Below are positions 8,770 to 17,025 of a DNA stretch of 64,000 bases, piece after piece. Numbering within the stretch: position 1 is the stretch's first letter; every line of letters begins with the position of its first letter. The notes beneath the pieces are model-generated. The model had not been told where the DNA came from. It saw only the letters and a program-made list of their open reading frames with translations, and searched no databases. A program made the translations under genes and the position numbers. Source of the DNA: Cohnella fermenti (lineage in GTDB: Bacteria; Bacillota; Bacilli; Paenibacillales; Paenibacillaceae); NCBI RefSeq assembly GCF_004801405.1, contig NZ_SSOB01000030.1, positions 1 through 64,000 of the forward strand, read 5' to 3'.

Positions 8770-8801
8770 GGCGATTCCTCCCGGGGAGCAGCGTTACTGA
8801 C

Positions 8802-8830
8802 AAGTATCTCCGCGGCAGGTATTTTTATTC
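8802..8830 (-). promoter_or_regulatory. candidate sigma-G/sigma-F promoter of sigG
   Basis: In the sigE-sigG gap the minus strand reads GAATA (8826-8830), 17 nt, then GATACTT (8802-8808), close to the forespore consensus GHATR-N17/18-CATNNTA but with mismatches at the ends of the -10. sigG is known to be transcribed by sigma-F and sigma-G. Confidence 0.4.
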
Positions 8831-8867
8831 GAGCAAGCTTTTTATCCGGTCAGGCGATTTTATTCGG

Positions 8868-9590
8868 TCACACCATCTTGTTGAATTCCTTGCGCAATCG
8901 CTTGATGATCCGCTTCTCCAATCTCGAGATGTACGATTGCGAGATCCCGAGCAGGTCGGCGACATCCTTCTGCGTCTTCTCTTCGCCGTCCGCAAGTCCG
9001 AAGCGCAGCTCCATGATCGTCCGCTCCCGCTCGGTTAACTTGTCGAGCGCCTTGTGGAGCAGCTTGCGGTCCACCTGCTCCTCGATGTTGCGATAGATCG
9101 TGTCGTTCTCGGTGCCGAGCACATCCGAGAGCAGAAGCTCATTGCCGTCCCAGTCGATGTTCAGCGGCTCGTCGAAGCTGACTTCCGTGCGGGTCTTGCT
9201 GTTGCGGCGCAGATACATCAGAATCTCGTTCTCGATGCAGCGGGAGGCGTAAGTGGCCAGCTTGATTTTTTTCTCGGGATCGAACGTGTTGACCGCCTTG
9301 ATCAGTCCGATCGCCCCGATCGAGACGAGATCCTCGATATGGATGCCCGTGTTCTCGAACTTGCGCGCGATATAGACGACCAGCCTCAGGTTGCGTTCGA
9401 TCAGCATCGCCCGGATCGCGGCATCTCCGGAAGGAAGCCGCTCGAGCAGATACTCCTCTTCCTCCCTTGAGAGCGGGGGAGGAAGCGCTTCGCTGCCCCC
9501 GATGTAATACACTTCCTCGCTCTTCCATCCGAACCGGAATAACAGGCGATAGAACGTCAACTGGGACATCAGCTTTAACTTCACATACAT
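8868..9590 (-). CDS. sigE: RNA polymerase sigma-E precursor, early mother cell
   Basis: Made as inactive pro-sigma-E tethered by its N-terminus and activated by SpoIIGA. The 240 residues start with a basic and hydrophobic pro-sequence of about 27 residues ending at the cleavage region EEVYYIGGSEALPPPLS, followed by sigma region 2 (HIEDLVSIGAIGLIKAVNTF) and region 4 (TQKDVADLLGISQSYISRLEKRI). ATG 9590 has GGAGG 9 nt upstream. It lies 15 nt downstream of spoIIGA, the usual spoIIG operon. Confidence 0.97.
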   Translation of the reverse strand: MYVKLKLMSQLTFYRLLFRFGWKSEEVYYIGGSEALPPPLSREEEEYLLERLPSGDAAIRAMLIERNLRLVVYIARKFENTGIHIEDLVSIGAIGLIKAVNTFDPEKKIKLATYASRCIENEILMYLRRNSKTRTEVSFDEPLNIDWDGNELLLSDVLGTENDTIYRNIEEQVDRKLLHKALDKLTERERTIMELRFGLADGEEKTQKDVADLLGISQSYISRLEKRIIKRLRKEFNKMV

Positions 9591-9605
9591 TTCGTCAGCC
9601 TCCTG

Positions 9606-10565
9606 TCACGCGGGTTGGGACGGAATCGACGGCGTGCTGTCCGTCATTCCCAAGTCTGGATGAACGATAGCGCGATAGGTTCCATCCGGCGAGATAGAGC
9701 CTCCGTCCATTCCGATGAGCACCCGTCGATAGATTCGCTCCTGAGAGCCGAGCACGATCGCGACAGAGTCCGGCTTGATAGCAAGCAGCAAGCGCGAGAC
9801 TCCGTTCAAGCTTCGATAAGGAATAAGACGAAGCCGGTCCCCCCACGGGAACTCGGCCTCGCCCGAGCCGTCCAGTTCGGCGATCAATCGATCCGCCGGC
9901 TCGTTCTGGATACGCTGCGCCCATCCGGAGGGAAGCTTATCCTTCCAGATGGAAGCCTCCATCATCATGACGGGAATTCTTGTCAGGGGATCGTACAGCC
10001 GATTGCCGGTGTCCACCAGCCCGCGGCAGCTCCAGCGCTCTCCGTCCACCGTCACGACAACGTCTACCAGCAAAGCCTCAAGCTTCATCTGCTGCTCCGT
10101 CGCCGCCGATGCGCCCCGGAACAGCCAGGCCGACAAGCCGAACGCCGCCGCGAAGAGGCCGAGCTGCATCTGCCAGCCGAGGAGCAGCCCGCCGTCCTCC
10201 GTCAACGTCATGCCTTCCCACGGACTGCCCGACCTGGCGAGCAGGAACGAGGTGCCGATTACGCCTCCAAGCGTGGCGAAGTTCACCACATAGAAAGCGA
10301 CGAATAGACGCACGAAGCGAAGCGCTCCCCCGTACCCGAACGCGCACAAGAGCATAAGCACCGACACCAGCAGTTTGCCGGCGAAGGAATACAAATACGG
10401 CACGCTCACCAAGAACATAAGCGCGGCATACGCCGCCCCCAGCGCCGATGACAGCGCCACCCTTCGCCGTTTAGGCCGCAGCTTCCTCACCTTCGCCGTA
10501 AGCAGAAGCACGGTCCCGTCCACGGCAAGATTCGTAAGGAAGACCAGATCTACGTATACGGTCAT
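9606..10565 (-). CDS. spoIIGA: sigma-E processing aspartic protease SpoIIGA
   Basis: The membrane protease at the sporulation septum that cleaves pro-sigma-E after the SpoIIR signal. The N-terminal half has about five membrane segments (residues 1-150); the C-terminal half is a retropepsin-like domain with the single catalytic motif LVDTGN, so it should work as a dimer. The length of 319 is usual. The ribosome site AAGGAT is weak. It heads the spoIIGA-sigE pair and has a Spo0A-type promoter upstream. Confidence 0.95.
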   Translation of the reverse strand: MTVYVDLVFLTNLAVDGTVLLLTAKVRKLRPKRRRVALSSALGAAYAALMFLVSVPYLYSFAGKLLVSVLMLLCAFGYGGALRFVRLFVAFYVVNFATLGGVIGTSFLLARSGSPWEGMTLTEDGGLLLGWQMQLGLFAAAFGLSAWLFRGASAATEQQMKLEALLVDVVVTVDGERWSCRGLVDTGNRLYDPLTRIPVMMMEASIWKDKLPSGWAQRIQNEPADRLIAELDGSGEAEFPWGDRLRLIPYRSLNGVSRLLLAIKPDSVAIVLGSQERIYRRVLIGMDGGSISPDGTYRAIVHPDLGMTDSTPSIPSQPA

Positions 10566-10628
10566 TAAGGATCGCCATCCTTTATCGCCCCGGAGCCGCT
10601 TGCGGTCAAGGCCGGGATGGATGAACCC

Positions 10629-10725
10629 AGTATAATCCGTTTGATTCTCGGTGTCTGTCTATTCGTGACGCCCTGACTGCTGTTTTTTTGTCGTAGCTCC
10701 GGACACCTCAAGGCACATGTCGACA
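10629..10725 (-). promoter_or_regulatory. Spo0A-dependent spoIIG-type promoter
   Basis: Upstream of spoIIGA the minus strand has -10 TATACT (10629-10634) and -35-like TAGACA (10656-10661) separated by 21 nt. This is too long for ordinary sigma-A use and matches the unusual wide spacing of the B. subtilis spoIIG promoter. A 0A-box-like TCACGAA (10662-10668) abuts the -35. TGTCGTA (10689-10695, plus strand) and TGTCGACA (10718-10725) are further candidate Spo0A sites. Family knowledge: Spo0A~P activates spoIIG by binding boxes that overlap the -35. Confidence 0.6.
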
Positions 10726-11245
10726 AACCTCTTCTCCATCACGCCCCCCAGTATCCGCTCCGCTCCGTCTCGCGCCTATCAACCATCGCCTGCTATTCCG
10801 TCTCCTATCGTTCTCTTATCCCCCCACTCCCCCGCCCTCCCCATAATACTTCGCAAACCGATTAGGCCCCTTCTCCCCTTCGCTCAGGCCCCTCCAATCT
10901 CATTCACGGAGAATCCACCCCGTGACTTCCATCGACTCCAGCGTCATGCAGCAAGGCGCTATCCCCCTTCTGCGCGCTTATGCCTCTTCTTCCCATTGCT
11001 CAGGAACCTATTGGATCTTCGCCGCACCCCGACCGCCGCCGGGTGATCCCCACTCCTTCCCCTCCTGAACGAGCGGGTGAGGAGACCTAATGCCGCCAGA
11101 GGGGGAAAAGGTGCGGGGGGAGAAGGTACGGGAGAAGGAGGTGCCGCGTACCGGATGCATGGCAATTGATCGCTAGGCGTTGTGCGCGGCGCTCCTCTCC
11201 CGCTCCGTGAGCCCATTTTGCCCTCTGATCCGCCGGCTGTTGCGA
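10726..11245. other. gene-free tract upstream of spoIIGA
   Basis: About 520 nt rich in C on the plus strand, without a frame that has a plausible ribosome site or a recognisable product. It joins the repeat array at 11246 and an IS remnant, making an unusually long break between ftsZ and spoIIGA. Confidence 0.5.
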
Positions 11246-11421
11246 TTTTATGCGGTTTTTCACATTCATCGGTTTGAATGAGCCGCCATCTCGGCGTTTT
11301 ATGTGATTTTTAGCCTGCATACGGCAACGGAAGCCGGAGTTTTCTCTATATAGGCTATTTTTCACATAGAATCGTCCAACCTGTCCGTTATCGCGCCGCT
11401 CGAATGTGAAATTTCACATAA
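11246..11421. repeat. palindrome array A, four units of 51-52 bp
   Basis: Four copies of a 16-20 bp palindrome start at 11250 (ATGCGGTTTTTCACAT), 11301 (ATGTGATTTTTAGCCTGCAT), about 11352 (AGGCTATTTTTCACATA) and 11404 (ATGTGAAATTTCACAT, a perfect palindrome). Start-to-start spacing is 51, 51 and 52 bp. The same motif and period recur at 42081 and 55270. The second unit is followed by ACGGC as in array C. Confidence 0.8.
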
Positions 11422-11554
11422 CCCCCTCCTATCCGGCGAGTCCGGCGAGGTGCCCGGCCCCCCCTCCCGCACGATCCTAAATGGGCTGCCCCAAAACTCA
11501 TAGATTCTTAGATGTTGGAATGAGTACAAACGATCCTGTTTAGAGGAGGGTAAA

Positions 11555-11995
11555 ATGATGCCAAAGTCCTATAAGGACTTTCTTCGCGACATTGGAGGAG
11601 AGAGCGCGTGTTTCGAATATTTCCATCAATGCCGCTGGCCCTCCGCCTATCGCTGCCCGGCTTGCGGCTGCGCCGATCGTTACACCATCTCTTCGCGGAG
11701 GCTGCCGCTCTACGAGTGCGTCCGCTGTCGGCATCAAGCTTCCGTCATTTCGGGAACGATTCCGGAAGGCACTCGGACTTCTCTGCCCTTCGATGCTTCG
11801 GAATACTCGGCACTCGGCCTTACGTGGGACAAATCTATCGCTGTCCTGAGCGACGGGGAGAAGATAGATAATGCTTCTGGAGGAGGATGCTGTCAGAGAA
11901 ACAGCGAGTTAGCCGGAGCGGGATGGAGGTGGAGTGAAGGGGGGTGGAGAGGCGCCGGAGGCGAGGTAAGGAGCAGACTCGACAGGTATAGATAA
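11555..11995 (+). pseudogene. truncated IS1595-family transposase
   Basis: The first 80 or so codons encode the IS1595-type N-terminus: CFEYFHQCRWPSAYRCPACG, then YECVRCRHQASVISGT, a zinc ribbon with CPAC and CVRC pairs, ending at EGTRTSL. The catalytic DDE domain (a further 200-250 residues) is missing; the frame runs on into unrelated sequence to 11995. A GGGCTGCCCCAAAACTC end, like a terminal inverted repeat, starts at 11483 and GAGGAGGG precedes the ATG. No matching right end was found. A dead element left by a deletion. Confidence 0.75.
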
Positions 11996-12020
11996 TCTTG
12001 GGAGGGGGGCGATCCGGCGC

Positions 12021-12058
12021 CGCAAAAGCAAAAGCCTATCTCCACAAAGAGATAGGCT
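12021..12058 (-). terminator. terminator after ftsZ
   Basis: A perfect 10-bp stem, AGCCTATCTC (12033-12042) with GAGATAGGCT (12049-12058), a 6-nt loop and tail TTTTGCTTTTGC on the minus strand. It ends the dcw transcript. Confidence 0.9.
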
Positions 12059-12101
12059 GATGGGCCGAGCAATGGGAATCGTTTACAGCAATCCGGTCGG
12101 A

Positions 12102-13259
12102 TCAACGATCGCCCCGCGGGCGATTCCGGAGGAACGCCGGGATGTCCAGTTGATCGCTGCCCGCGTTGTTGCTGCCGAACGGGCGAAGCGAGCTGTTGCC
12201 GGCGGAACGGGAGTCATGCGATTCCTGGGCCGCCGAAGAAGAGTGGTGCTGAGGCGCCTGCTGCTGCGACGGAGCGGCGAACCCGCGGCGCGCAGAGGGC
12301 GACGGACGGTGCTCGAAGCCGGTTGCGATGACGGTGACCTTGATCTCGTCCTTCAGGCTGTCGTCGATGCTGGCGCCGAAGATCATGTTGACTTCGGGAT
12401 CGGAAGCGGAGATGACGATCTCCGCCGCTTCGTTGACTTCGAACAGCGACAGGTTCGAGCCTCCGGTGATGTTCATGATGATGCCGCGAGCGCCTTCGAT
12501 GGACGTCTCCAGAAGCGGGCTCATGATCGCCTTCTTGGCCGCTTCCATCGCGCGGTTCTCGCCGCTCGCCACGCCGATGCCCATCAGCGCCGAGCCGCGC
12601 TCGGTCATGATCGTCTTCACGTCCGCGAAGTCGAGATTGATGAGGCCCGGAACCGCGATCAGGTCCGAGATGCCTTGCACGGCTTGCTTCAGCACGTTAT
12701 CCGCTTCGCGGAAAGCTTCCATCATCGGCGTCTTCTTGTCGACGATCTCGAGCAGGCGATCGTTCGGAATGACGATAAGGGTGTCGACCTTCTCTTTGAG
12801 CGCTTCGATGCCTTGGTCGGCTTGGGTGGAGCGCTTGCGGCCCTCGAAGGTGAACGGGCGGGTTACGACGCCGACCGTCAGGGCGCCGCATTCCTTCGCC
12901 AGCTCGGCGATGACGGGAGCGGCTCCCGTGCCGGTGCCGCCTCCCATGCCCGCGGTGACGAACACCATGTCGGAGCCGCGAAGCGAATTCATGATTCCCT
13001 CGCGGGATTCTTCAGCCGCCTTCTTGCCGACCTCCGGGTTCGCTCCGGCGCCGAGGCCGCGAGTCAGCTTGTCACCGATCTGGAGCTTCTGCTCCGACTT
13101 CGTCAAATGAAGGGCTTGGGCGTCCGTGTTGACGGTAATAAATTCGACGCCCTTGACCCCGTTCTCGATCATTCGGTTTACCGCGTTGCTGCCGCCGCCC
13201 CCGACACCGATTACTTTAATTTTAGCGAGCGGTTCCATCTCCAAATCAAACTCCAACAT
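12102..13259 (-). CDS. ftsZ: cell-division GTPase FtsZ
   Basis: Tubulin-like GTPase that polymerises into the Z-ring. In the 385-residue protein the GTP-binding signature GGGTGTG is at 107-113, the T7 catalytic loop NLDFAD at 208-213, and the C-terminal peptide LDIPAFLRNRPR binds FtsA and SepF after a Gln, Ser and His-rich linker (about 320-368). The start is ATG 13259 with GAGGAGGAA upstream; 43 more codons are open 5' but run into ftsA. It lies 52 nt after ftsA and is the last gene of the cluster. Confidence 0.97.
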   Translation of the reverse strand: MLEFDLEMEPLAKIKVIGVGGGGSNAVNRMIENGVKGVEFITVNTDAQALHLTKSEQKLQIGDKLTRGLGAGANPEVGKKAAEESREGIMNSLRGSDMVFVTAGMGGGTGTGAAPVIAELAKECGALTVGVVTRPFTFEGRKRSTQADQGIEALKEKVDTLIVIPNDRLLEIVDKKTPMMEAFREADNVLKQAVQGISDLIAVPGLINLDFADVKTIMTERGSALMGIGVASGENRAMEAAKKAIMSPLLETSIEGARGIIMNITGGSNLSLFEVNEAAEIVISASDPEVNMIFGASIDDSLKDEIKVTVIATGFEHRPSPSARRGFAAPSQQQAPQHHSSSAAQESHDSRSAGNSSLRPFGSNNAGSDQLDIPAFLRNRPRGDR

Positions 13260-13311
13260 AATTAGTAATTCCTCCTCGCATCGCTTTGCCGAGACAACCG
13301 TAAGCGGCGGC

Positions 13312-14568
13312 TTATATGAATTCCTTGAACATGTTCTTGACCCATTCGAATACGCCTGGCTTGGATGCAGCGGCAGGGCTTGCGGCACTCTTGCTCTTCG
13401 CAGCCTTCTTCGGGCCAGACGAGCTTCCGCGATAGCGAACGTACTTCGTCACGTATTGAATCATGCCGACTCCGCTGCTGTAAGAGGGGTCGCGAACCCC
13501 GATAAAGTCCGGCACCGCGATGCGCACGCTGGACTCCAGCTCGACCTGCGCAAGCGACAAGACGCCCGGCATCGTAACCGATCCGCCCGTCAGGACATAA
13601 CCATTAAGCTTGTCCAAGTGCCCCAGCCTCTTGACCTCCTGACGAATCATCTGGAAGATCTCCTGCATGCGAGGCTCGATGATCGCAGCCAGATCGGCCT
13701 GCGAGAATTCCTTCTCCGCATTCGTGCCCACCCGCATGACCTTGAAGGCGACGTCGGGTGCGGCGTCATCGATCCGCGCGCAGCCGTACTTGAGCTTGAT
13801 CATCTCCGCATGCTCGGTCTGGGTCTTAAGTCCGTAGCAGATATCGCTCGTTACGTAATCTCCGCCGATCGGAAGCGTAGAGACGGCCGCCAGGCTGCCG
13901 CCTTCGAAGATCGCGATCGTCGTGGCGCCCGCGCCGATATCGGCAAGCACGGTCCCCATCATCTTCTCGTCCTTCGTCAAGGCCATCATCCCGGAAGCGA
14001 GAGACATCAGGACGATGCCGGACGGCGCAATGCGCAGACCTGCCTTCTCGACGCAGCGCATCAAGTTATGTACGGCAGCCTTCGTTCCCGTAATGATCGT
14101 GCATTCGACTTCCAGACGAACCCCGATCATCCCGCGCGGGTCTTGAATGCCCGTCAATCCGTCGACGAGGAACTGCTTCGGCAAGAGCCCGATAATCTCC
14201 CGTTCCGGAGGGAGCGCAACCACCTTGGCCGCTTGCAAAACCCGTTCGATGTCCTCTTCGCCGATCTCCCTGTCCTCGTTCGAGACGGCGACAACACCGT
14301 GATTGCTCTGTAGCGCGATATGATTGCCGGCAATGCCGACGTAAACTTCACTGATCGAAATTCCAACCATGCGTTCCGCATGATCGACAGCGCTTCGGAT
14401 CGATTGAACGGTTTGGTCAATATCCACGATGGCGCCCTTGCGAATCCCATCGGAATTCGCGGAACCTACGCCAATAATGTTAATGGCCCCGTTGCTGATT
14501 TCCCCGATAATCACCCGGACTTTCGACGTGCCGATGTCCAGGCTGACGATGAGGTCGTTGCTACTCAA
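13312..14568 (-). CDS. ftsA: cell-division protein FtsA
   Basis: Actin-like ATPase that anchors FtsZ to the membrane and recruits later divisome proteins. The 418 residues contain the phosphate-1 loop VSLDIGTSKV, the SHS2 (1C) region, VLADIGAGATTIAIF, and end in the amphipathic membrane-targeting helix VFEWVKNMFKEFI after an Ala, Lys and Ser linker. The start is TTG with GGAGGTG 7 nt upstream and no nearby ATG in frame. A sigma-H promoter lies 85 nt upstream. Confidence 0.96.
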   Translation of the reverse strand: MSSNDLIVSLDIGTSKVRVIIGEISNGAINIIGVGSANSDGIRKGAIVDIDQTVQSIRSAVDHAERMVGISISEVYVGIAGNHIALQSNHGVVAVSNEDREIGEEDIERVLQAAKVVALPPEREIIGLLPKQFLVDGLTGIQDPRGMIGVRLEVECTIITGTKAAVHNLMRCVEKAGLRIAPSGIVLMSLASGMMALTKDEKMMGTVLADIGAGATTIAIFEGGSLAAVSTLPIGGDYVTSDICYGLKTQTEHAEMIKLKYGCARIDDAAPDVAFKVMRVGTNAEKEFSQADLAAIIEPRMQEIFQMIRQEVKRLGHLDKLNGYVLTGGSVTMPGVLSLAQVELESSVRIAVPDFIGVRDPSYSSGVGMIQYVTKYVRYRGSSSGPKKAAKSKSAASPAAASKPGVFEWVKNMFKEFI

Positions 14569-14652
14569 CCGGTGGCACCTCCAATTGGTCGATGAAAATA
14601 GCTGGGAAATGGGAGGCTTTCTCTAGTAAAGCCGCTAGTTATGCCTCTACTC

Positions 14653-14678
14653 ATTCATCTACTCATTTCAATATTCCT
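14653..14678 (-). promoter_or_regulatory. sigma-H promoter of ftsA-ftsZ
   Basis: The minus strand carries AGGAATA (14672-14678), a 12-nt spacer and GATGAAT (14653-14659), matching the sigma-H consensus RnAGGAWWW-N11/12-RnnGAAT. In B. subtilis a sigma-H promoter before ftsAZ raises FtsZ for the polar septum. The rest of the 305-nt divIB-ftsA gap is AT-rich; I see no sure sigma-A promoter there. Confidence 0.7.
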
Positions 14679-14873
14679 ATACTTATTCAACGCCTAAGAG
14701 GTTTTCCCTCTTTTTTCAACAAAAATTTTCATTAATTTTCACTACCAAATCTGTAACTCACAAAAAGGGAACCACTCGTTGCCGATACATGAGATTTTAA
14801 CATTGATTAACCCTCTTGAGTAGAGTCCTTTTCCTTAAGTTTGCCCGTTAGTTTGGGCGCTCAGAGCCTTTTG

Positions 14874-15626
14874 CTACTCATTTTCTGCCGAATAGGGCAT
14901 GTACGTGTCCGCTTCCAGCAGCACGACCCTGCCCGGCTCCCGATTCTCTACGATCTCGCTCAGCAATCCCAGCTTGCCGGCCAGTCGTCCGACAGTCGTC
15001 ACAACCTCGAACTTCGATCTTGTATACAGCTTGATCCGATCCGGATACGCGTTCGACGGATCGGGCGAGATCTGCGACAGATCGCTGAGCAGACCGGCCT
15101 CCATGCCGCCCAGCGTCGTGCACAGGGAAGCCCGATTTGCATCCCCCTGCTTCCAGCCCGTGAGGATGGGCATGTCCGGCAGTGCTTCTCCCTTCGCCAG
15201 CGGCACGGCAAGCCCGTTCGATAGAACGATCAGCATGTTGCCTTCTCCGTCCATCTCCAGCGCCACTTCCTTGTATTCCTGAACCGTTATCTCGAGTCTG
15301 CCGGGGAACTTCTTGACGACGCCGACCTTCTCGACCGTCTGAAGCTGCCCGATCTTCTTCTCGAGCTCCTTCGTGTCGGTCGTGAAGAACGAATCGTCCA
15401 AGCGGGCTCCGGAAGCTTGTACGATCTCGTCCTGCGTGGCGTGCAAGGTTGTCCCGCTTACGTTGATCTCGGTAATCTTCGAGAGGTTCGATCGGAAGAA
15501 CAGGAAGATTGCTAGAAGGAGAAACAAAAAAACGACAATCCAAAGAAGCTTGCGCCCTCGCCGCTTCTCTGCGGCTCCCCGCGTCTCGGCATGATTCGGC
15601 TTCAAGGCGGGAATCCGTTCCGACAT
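14874..15626 (-). CDS. divIB: cell-division protein DivIB (FtsQ)
   Basis: Bitopic divisome protein that works with FtsL and DivIC to activate septal synthesis. The 250 residues have a basic cytosolic tail, one membrane helix (about 27-46, LLWIVVFLFLLLAIFLFF), a POTRA domain (about 50-120, ITEINVSGTTLHATQDEI) and an extracellular beta domain. GGGAGA lies 8 nt before the ATG. It is separated from murA by a terminator, unlike the rest of the tightly packed cluster. Confidence 0.93.
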   Translation of the reverse strand: MSERIPALKPNHAETRGAAEKRRGRKLLWIVVFLFLLLAIFLFFRSNLSKITEINVSGTTLHATQDEIVQASGARLDDSFFTTDTKELEKKIGQLQTVEKVGVVKKFPGRLEITVQEYKEVALEMDGEGNMLIVLSNGLAVPLAKGEALPDMPILTGWKQGDANRASLCTTLGGMEAGLLSDLSQISPDPSNAYPDRIKLYTRSKFEVVTTVGRLAGKLGLLSEIVENREPGRVVLLEADTYMPYSAENE

Positions 15627-15680
15627 GATCGAATCTCCCCTCCGCTGTTAAAGTTACAGGGACCATACTGTCCCGTTTAG

Positions 15681-15721
15681 AAAAAATCCCCGCCAAAGAA
15701 GGTTTCCGCTTCAGCGGGGAT
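15681..15721 (-). terminator. terminator between murA and divIB
   Basis: Stem ATCCCCGC / GCGGGGAT (15714-15721 with 15686-15693) and tail TTTTTTC on the minus strand. It splits the dcw cluster, so divIB-ftsA-ftsZ need either readthrough or their own promoters. A small inverted repeat GGGAC...GTCCC (about 15659-15675) follows it. Confidence 0.8.
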
Positions 15722-15725
15722 CCCA

Positions 15726-17009
15726 TTACCGATGAGTGCCGGTCGACACGCGCTCATAAGGCTGCCGAACGATGTGGCCGCCGAGGCTGCCGAACATCAG
15801 TTCGATCCGGTCGTAGCCGCGATCGATATGATGGACTTGCTCGACCGTCGTGCGGCCGTTCGCGGCCAGGCCGGCGATAACCAGCGCAGCTCCTGCCCGA
15901 AGATCGGAAGCTTCTACGGTCGTTCCGTACAATTCGGGAACTCCCCGGATAAAGGCCGTGTTGAGATCGAGGCGAATATCCGCCCCCATCCGGCCCAATT
16001 CGTCCACATGCTTGAAGCGGCCTTCGAAGACGGTCTCCTTCACGACGCTGACCCCGTCCGAGATGGCGAGCAGAATCATGAGTTGAGCCTGCAAGTCGGT
16101 TGGAAAAGCAGGGTATGGCGACGTTACGACCCGATCCACCGAACGCGGTCTCGAGCGAGAGACGACTCTCATTATATCATTCTCGACGTCGATATGAATA
16201 CCGGCCCGCCTCATGACGTGGATCAGGGAGGTCAGATGGCCCGGTCTCGTTCCGACGAGAGTCACGTCGCCGCGAGTCGCCGCAGCGGCTACCATCACGG
16301 TCCCGGTCACGATGCGGTCGGGAATGATCTCGAAGTCGCAGCCGCCGAGCGCGCGAACGCCGTCGATGACGATCGTATCCGTCCCCGCGCCGGACACCTT
16401 GCCCCCCATCGCGTTAAGGAACCGCTCCAGGTCTTGAATCTCCGGCTCGCGGGCGGCGCCGACGATCGTCGTTCGCCCAGAGGCGAGCACGGCGGCCAGC
16501 ATGATGTTCTCGGTCGCGCCGACGCTCGGGAAGTCAAGGATGATCTCCGCTCCGATCAGGCGCTTCGCCTTGCAGACGATGCGGCTGCCGGTCTCCCGGA
16601 TCTCGGCGCCGAGCGCCTGAAGCCCGCGGAGATGAAGATCGATCTTGCGCTCGCCGATCGCGCAGCCTCCCGGCTGGTACACCTCGACCTCGCCGAACCG
16701 GGCGAGCAGCGGCCCCATCAGGAAGACGGAGGAGCGCATCTGCCTCATCAGACTCTCCGGCACGTGAGAAGAATAAGCGGTATTGCTCTGGACGGTGACG
16801 ACATCGTCTTGCTGCTCTGCACGGCAGCCCAGGTCTTGCAAAATATTCAGCATCACTTCGATATCGAGCAAGCGAGGTACATTGCGAATCGTTACCGTTC
16901 CTTCGGCCAGCACGCTGGCGGCCAGAATCGGCAGGGCGGCATTCTTGGCTCCGTGGATGCGTATGGTGCCCGAAAGCGGCTTCCCGCCTTCAATCACCAA
17001 TTTGTCCAA
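15726..17009 (-). CDS. murA: UDP-N-acetylglucosamine 1-carboxyvinyltransferase
   Basis: Adds enolpyruvate from PEP to UDP-GlcNAc, the first committed step of peptidoglycan synthesis and the fosfomycin target. The active-site cysteine is Cys116 in QPGGCAIGERKID, so a fosfomycin-sensitive form is expected; Lys22-Asn23 of the substrate site are present. Length is 427 residues from a TTG at 17009 with GGAGGTGA 5 nt upstream; the GTG 9 codons earlier would precede that ribosome site. In B. subtilis murA is not in the dcw cluster; here it lies between murB and divIB. Confidence 0.95.
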   Translation of the reverse strand: MDKLVIEGGKPLSGTIRIHGAKNAALPILAASVLAEGTVTIRNVPRLLDIEVMLNILQDLGCRAEQQDDVVTVQSNTAYSSHVPESLMRQMRSSVFLMGPLLARFGEVEVYQPGGCAIGERKIDLHLRGLQALGAEIRETGSRIVCKAKRLIGAEIILDFPSVGATENIMLAAVLASGRTTIVGAAREPEIQDLERFLNAMGGKVSGAGTDTIVIDGVRALGGCDFEIIPDRIVTGTVMVAAAATRGDVTLVGTRPGHLTSLIHVMRRAGIHIDVENDIMRVVSRSRPRSVDRVVTSPYPAFPTDLQAQLMILLAISDGVSVVKETVFEGRFKHVDELGRMGADIRLDLNTAFIRGVPELYGTTVEASDLRAGAALVIAGLAANGRTTVEQVHHIDRGYDRIELMFGSLGGHIVRQPYERVSTGTHR

Positions 17010-17025
17010 GGGATTCACCTCCGGA

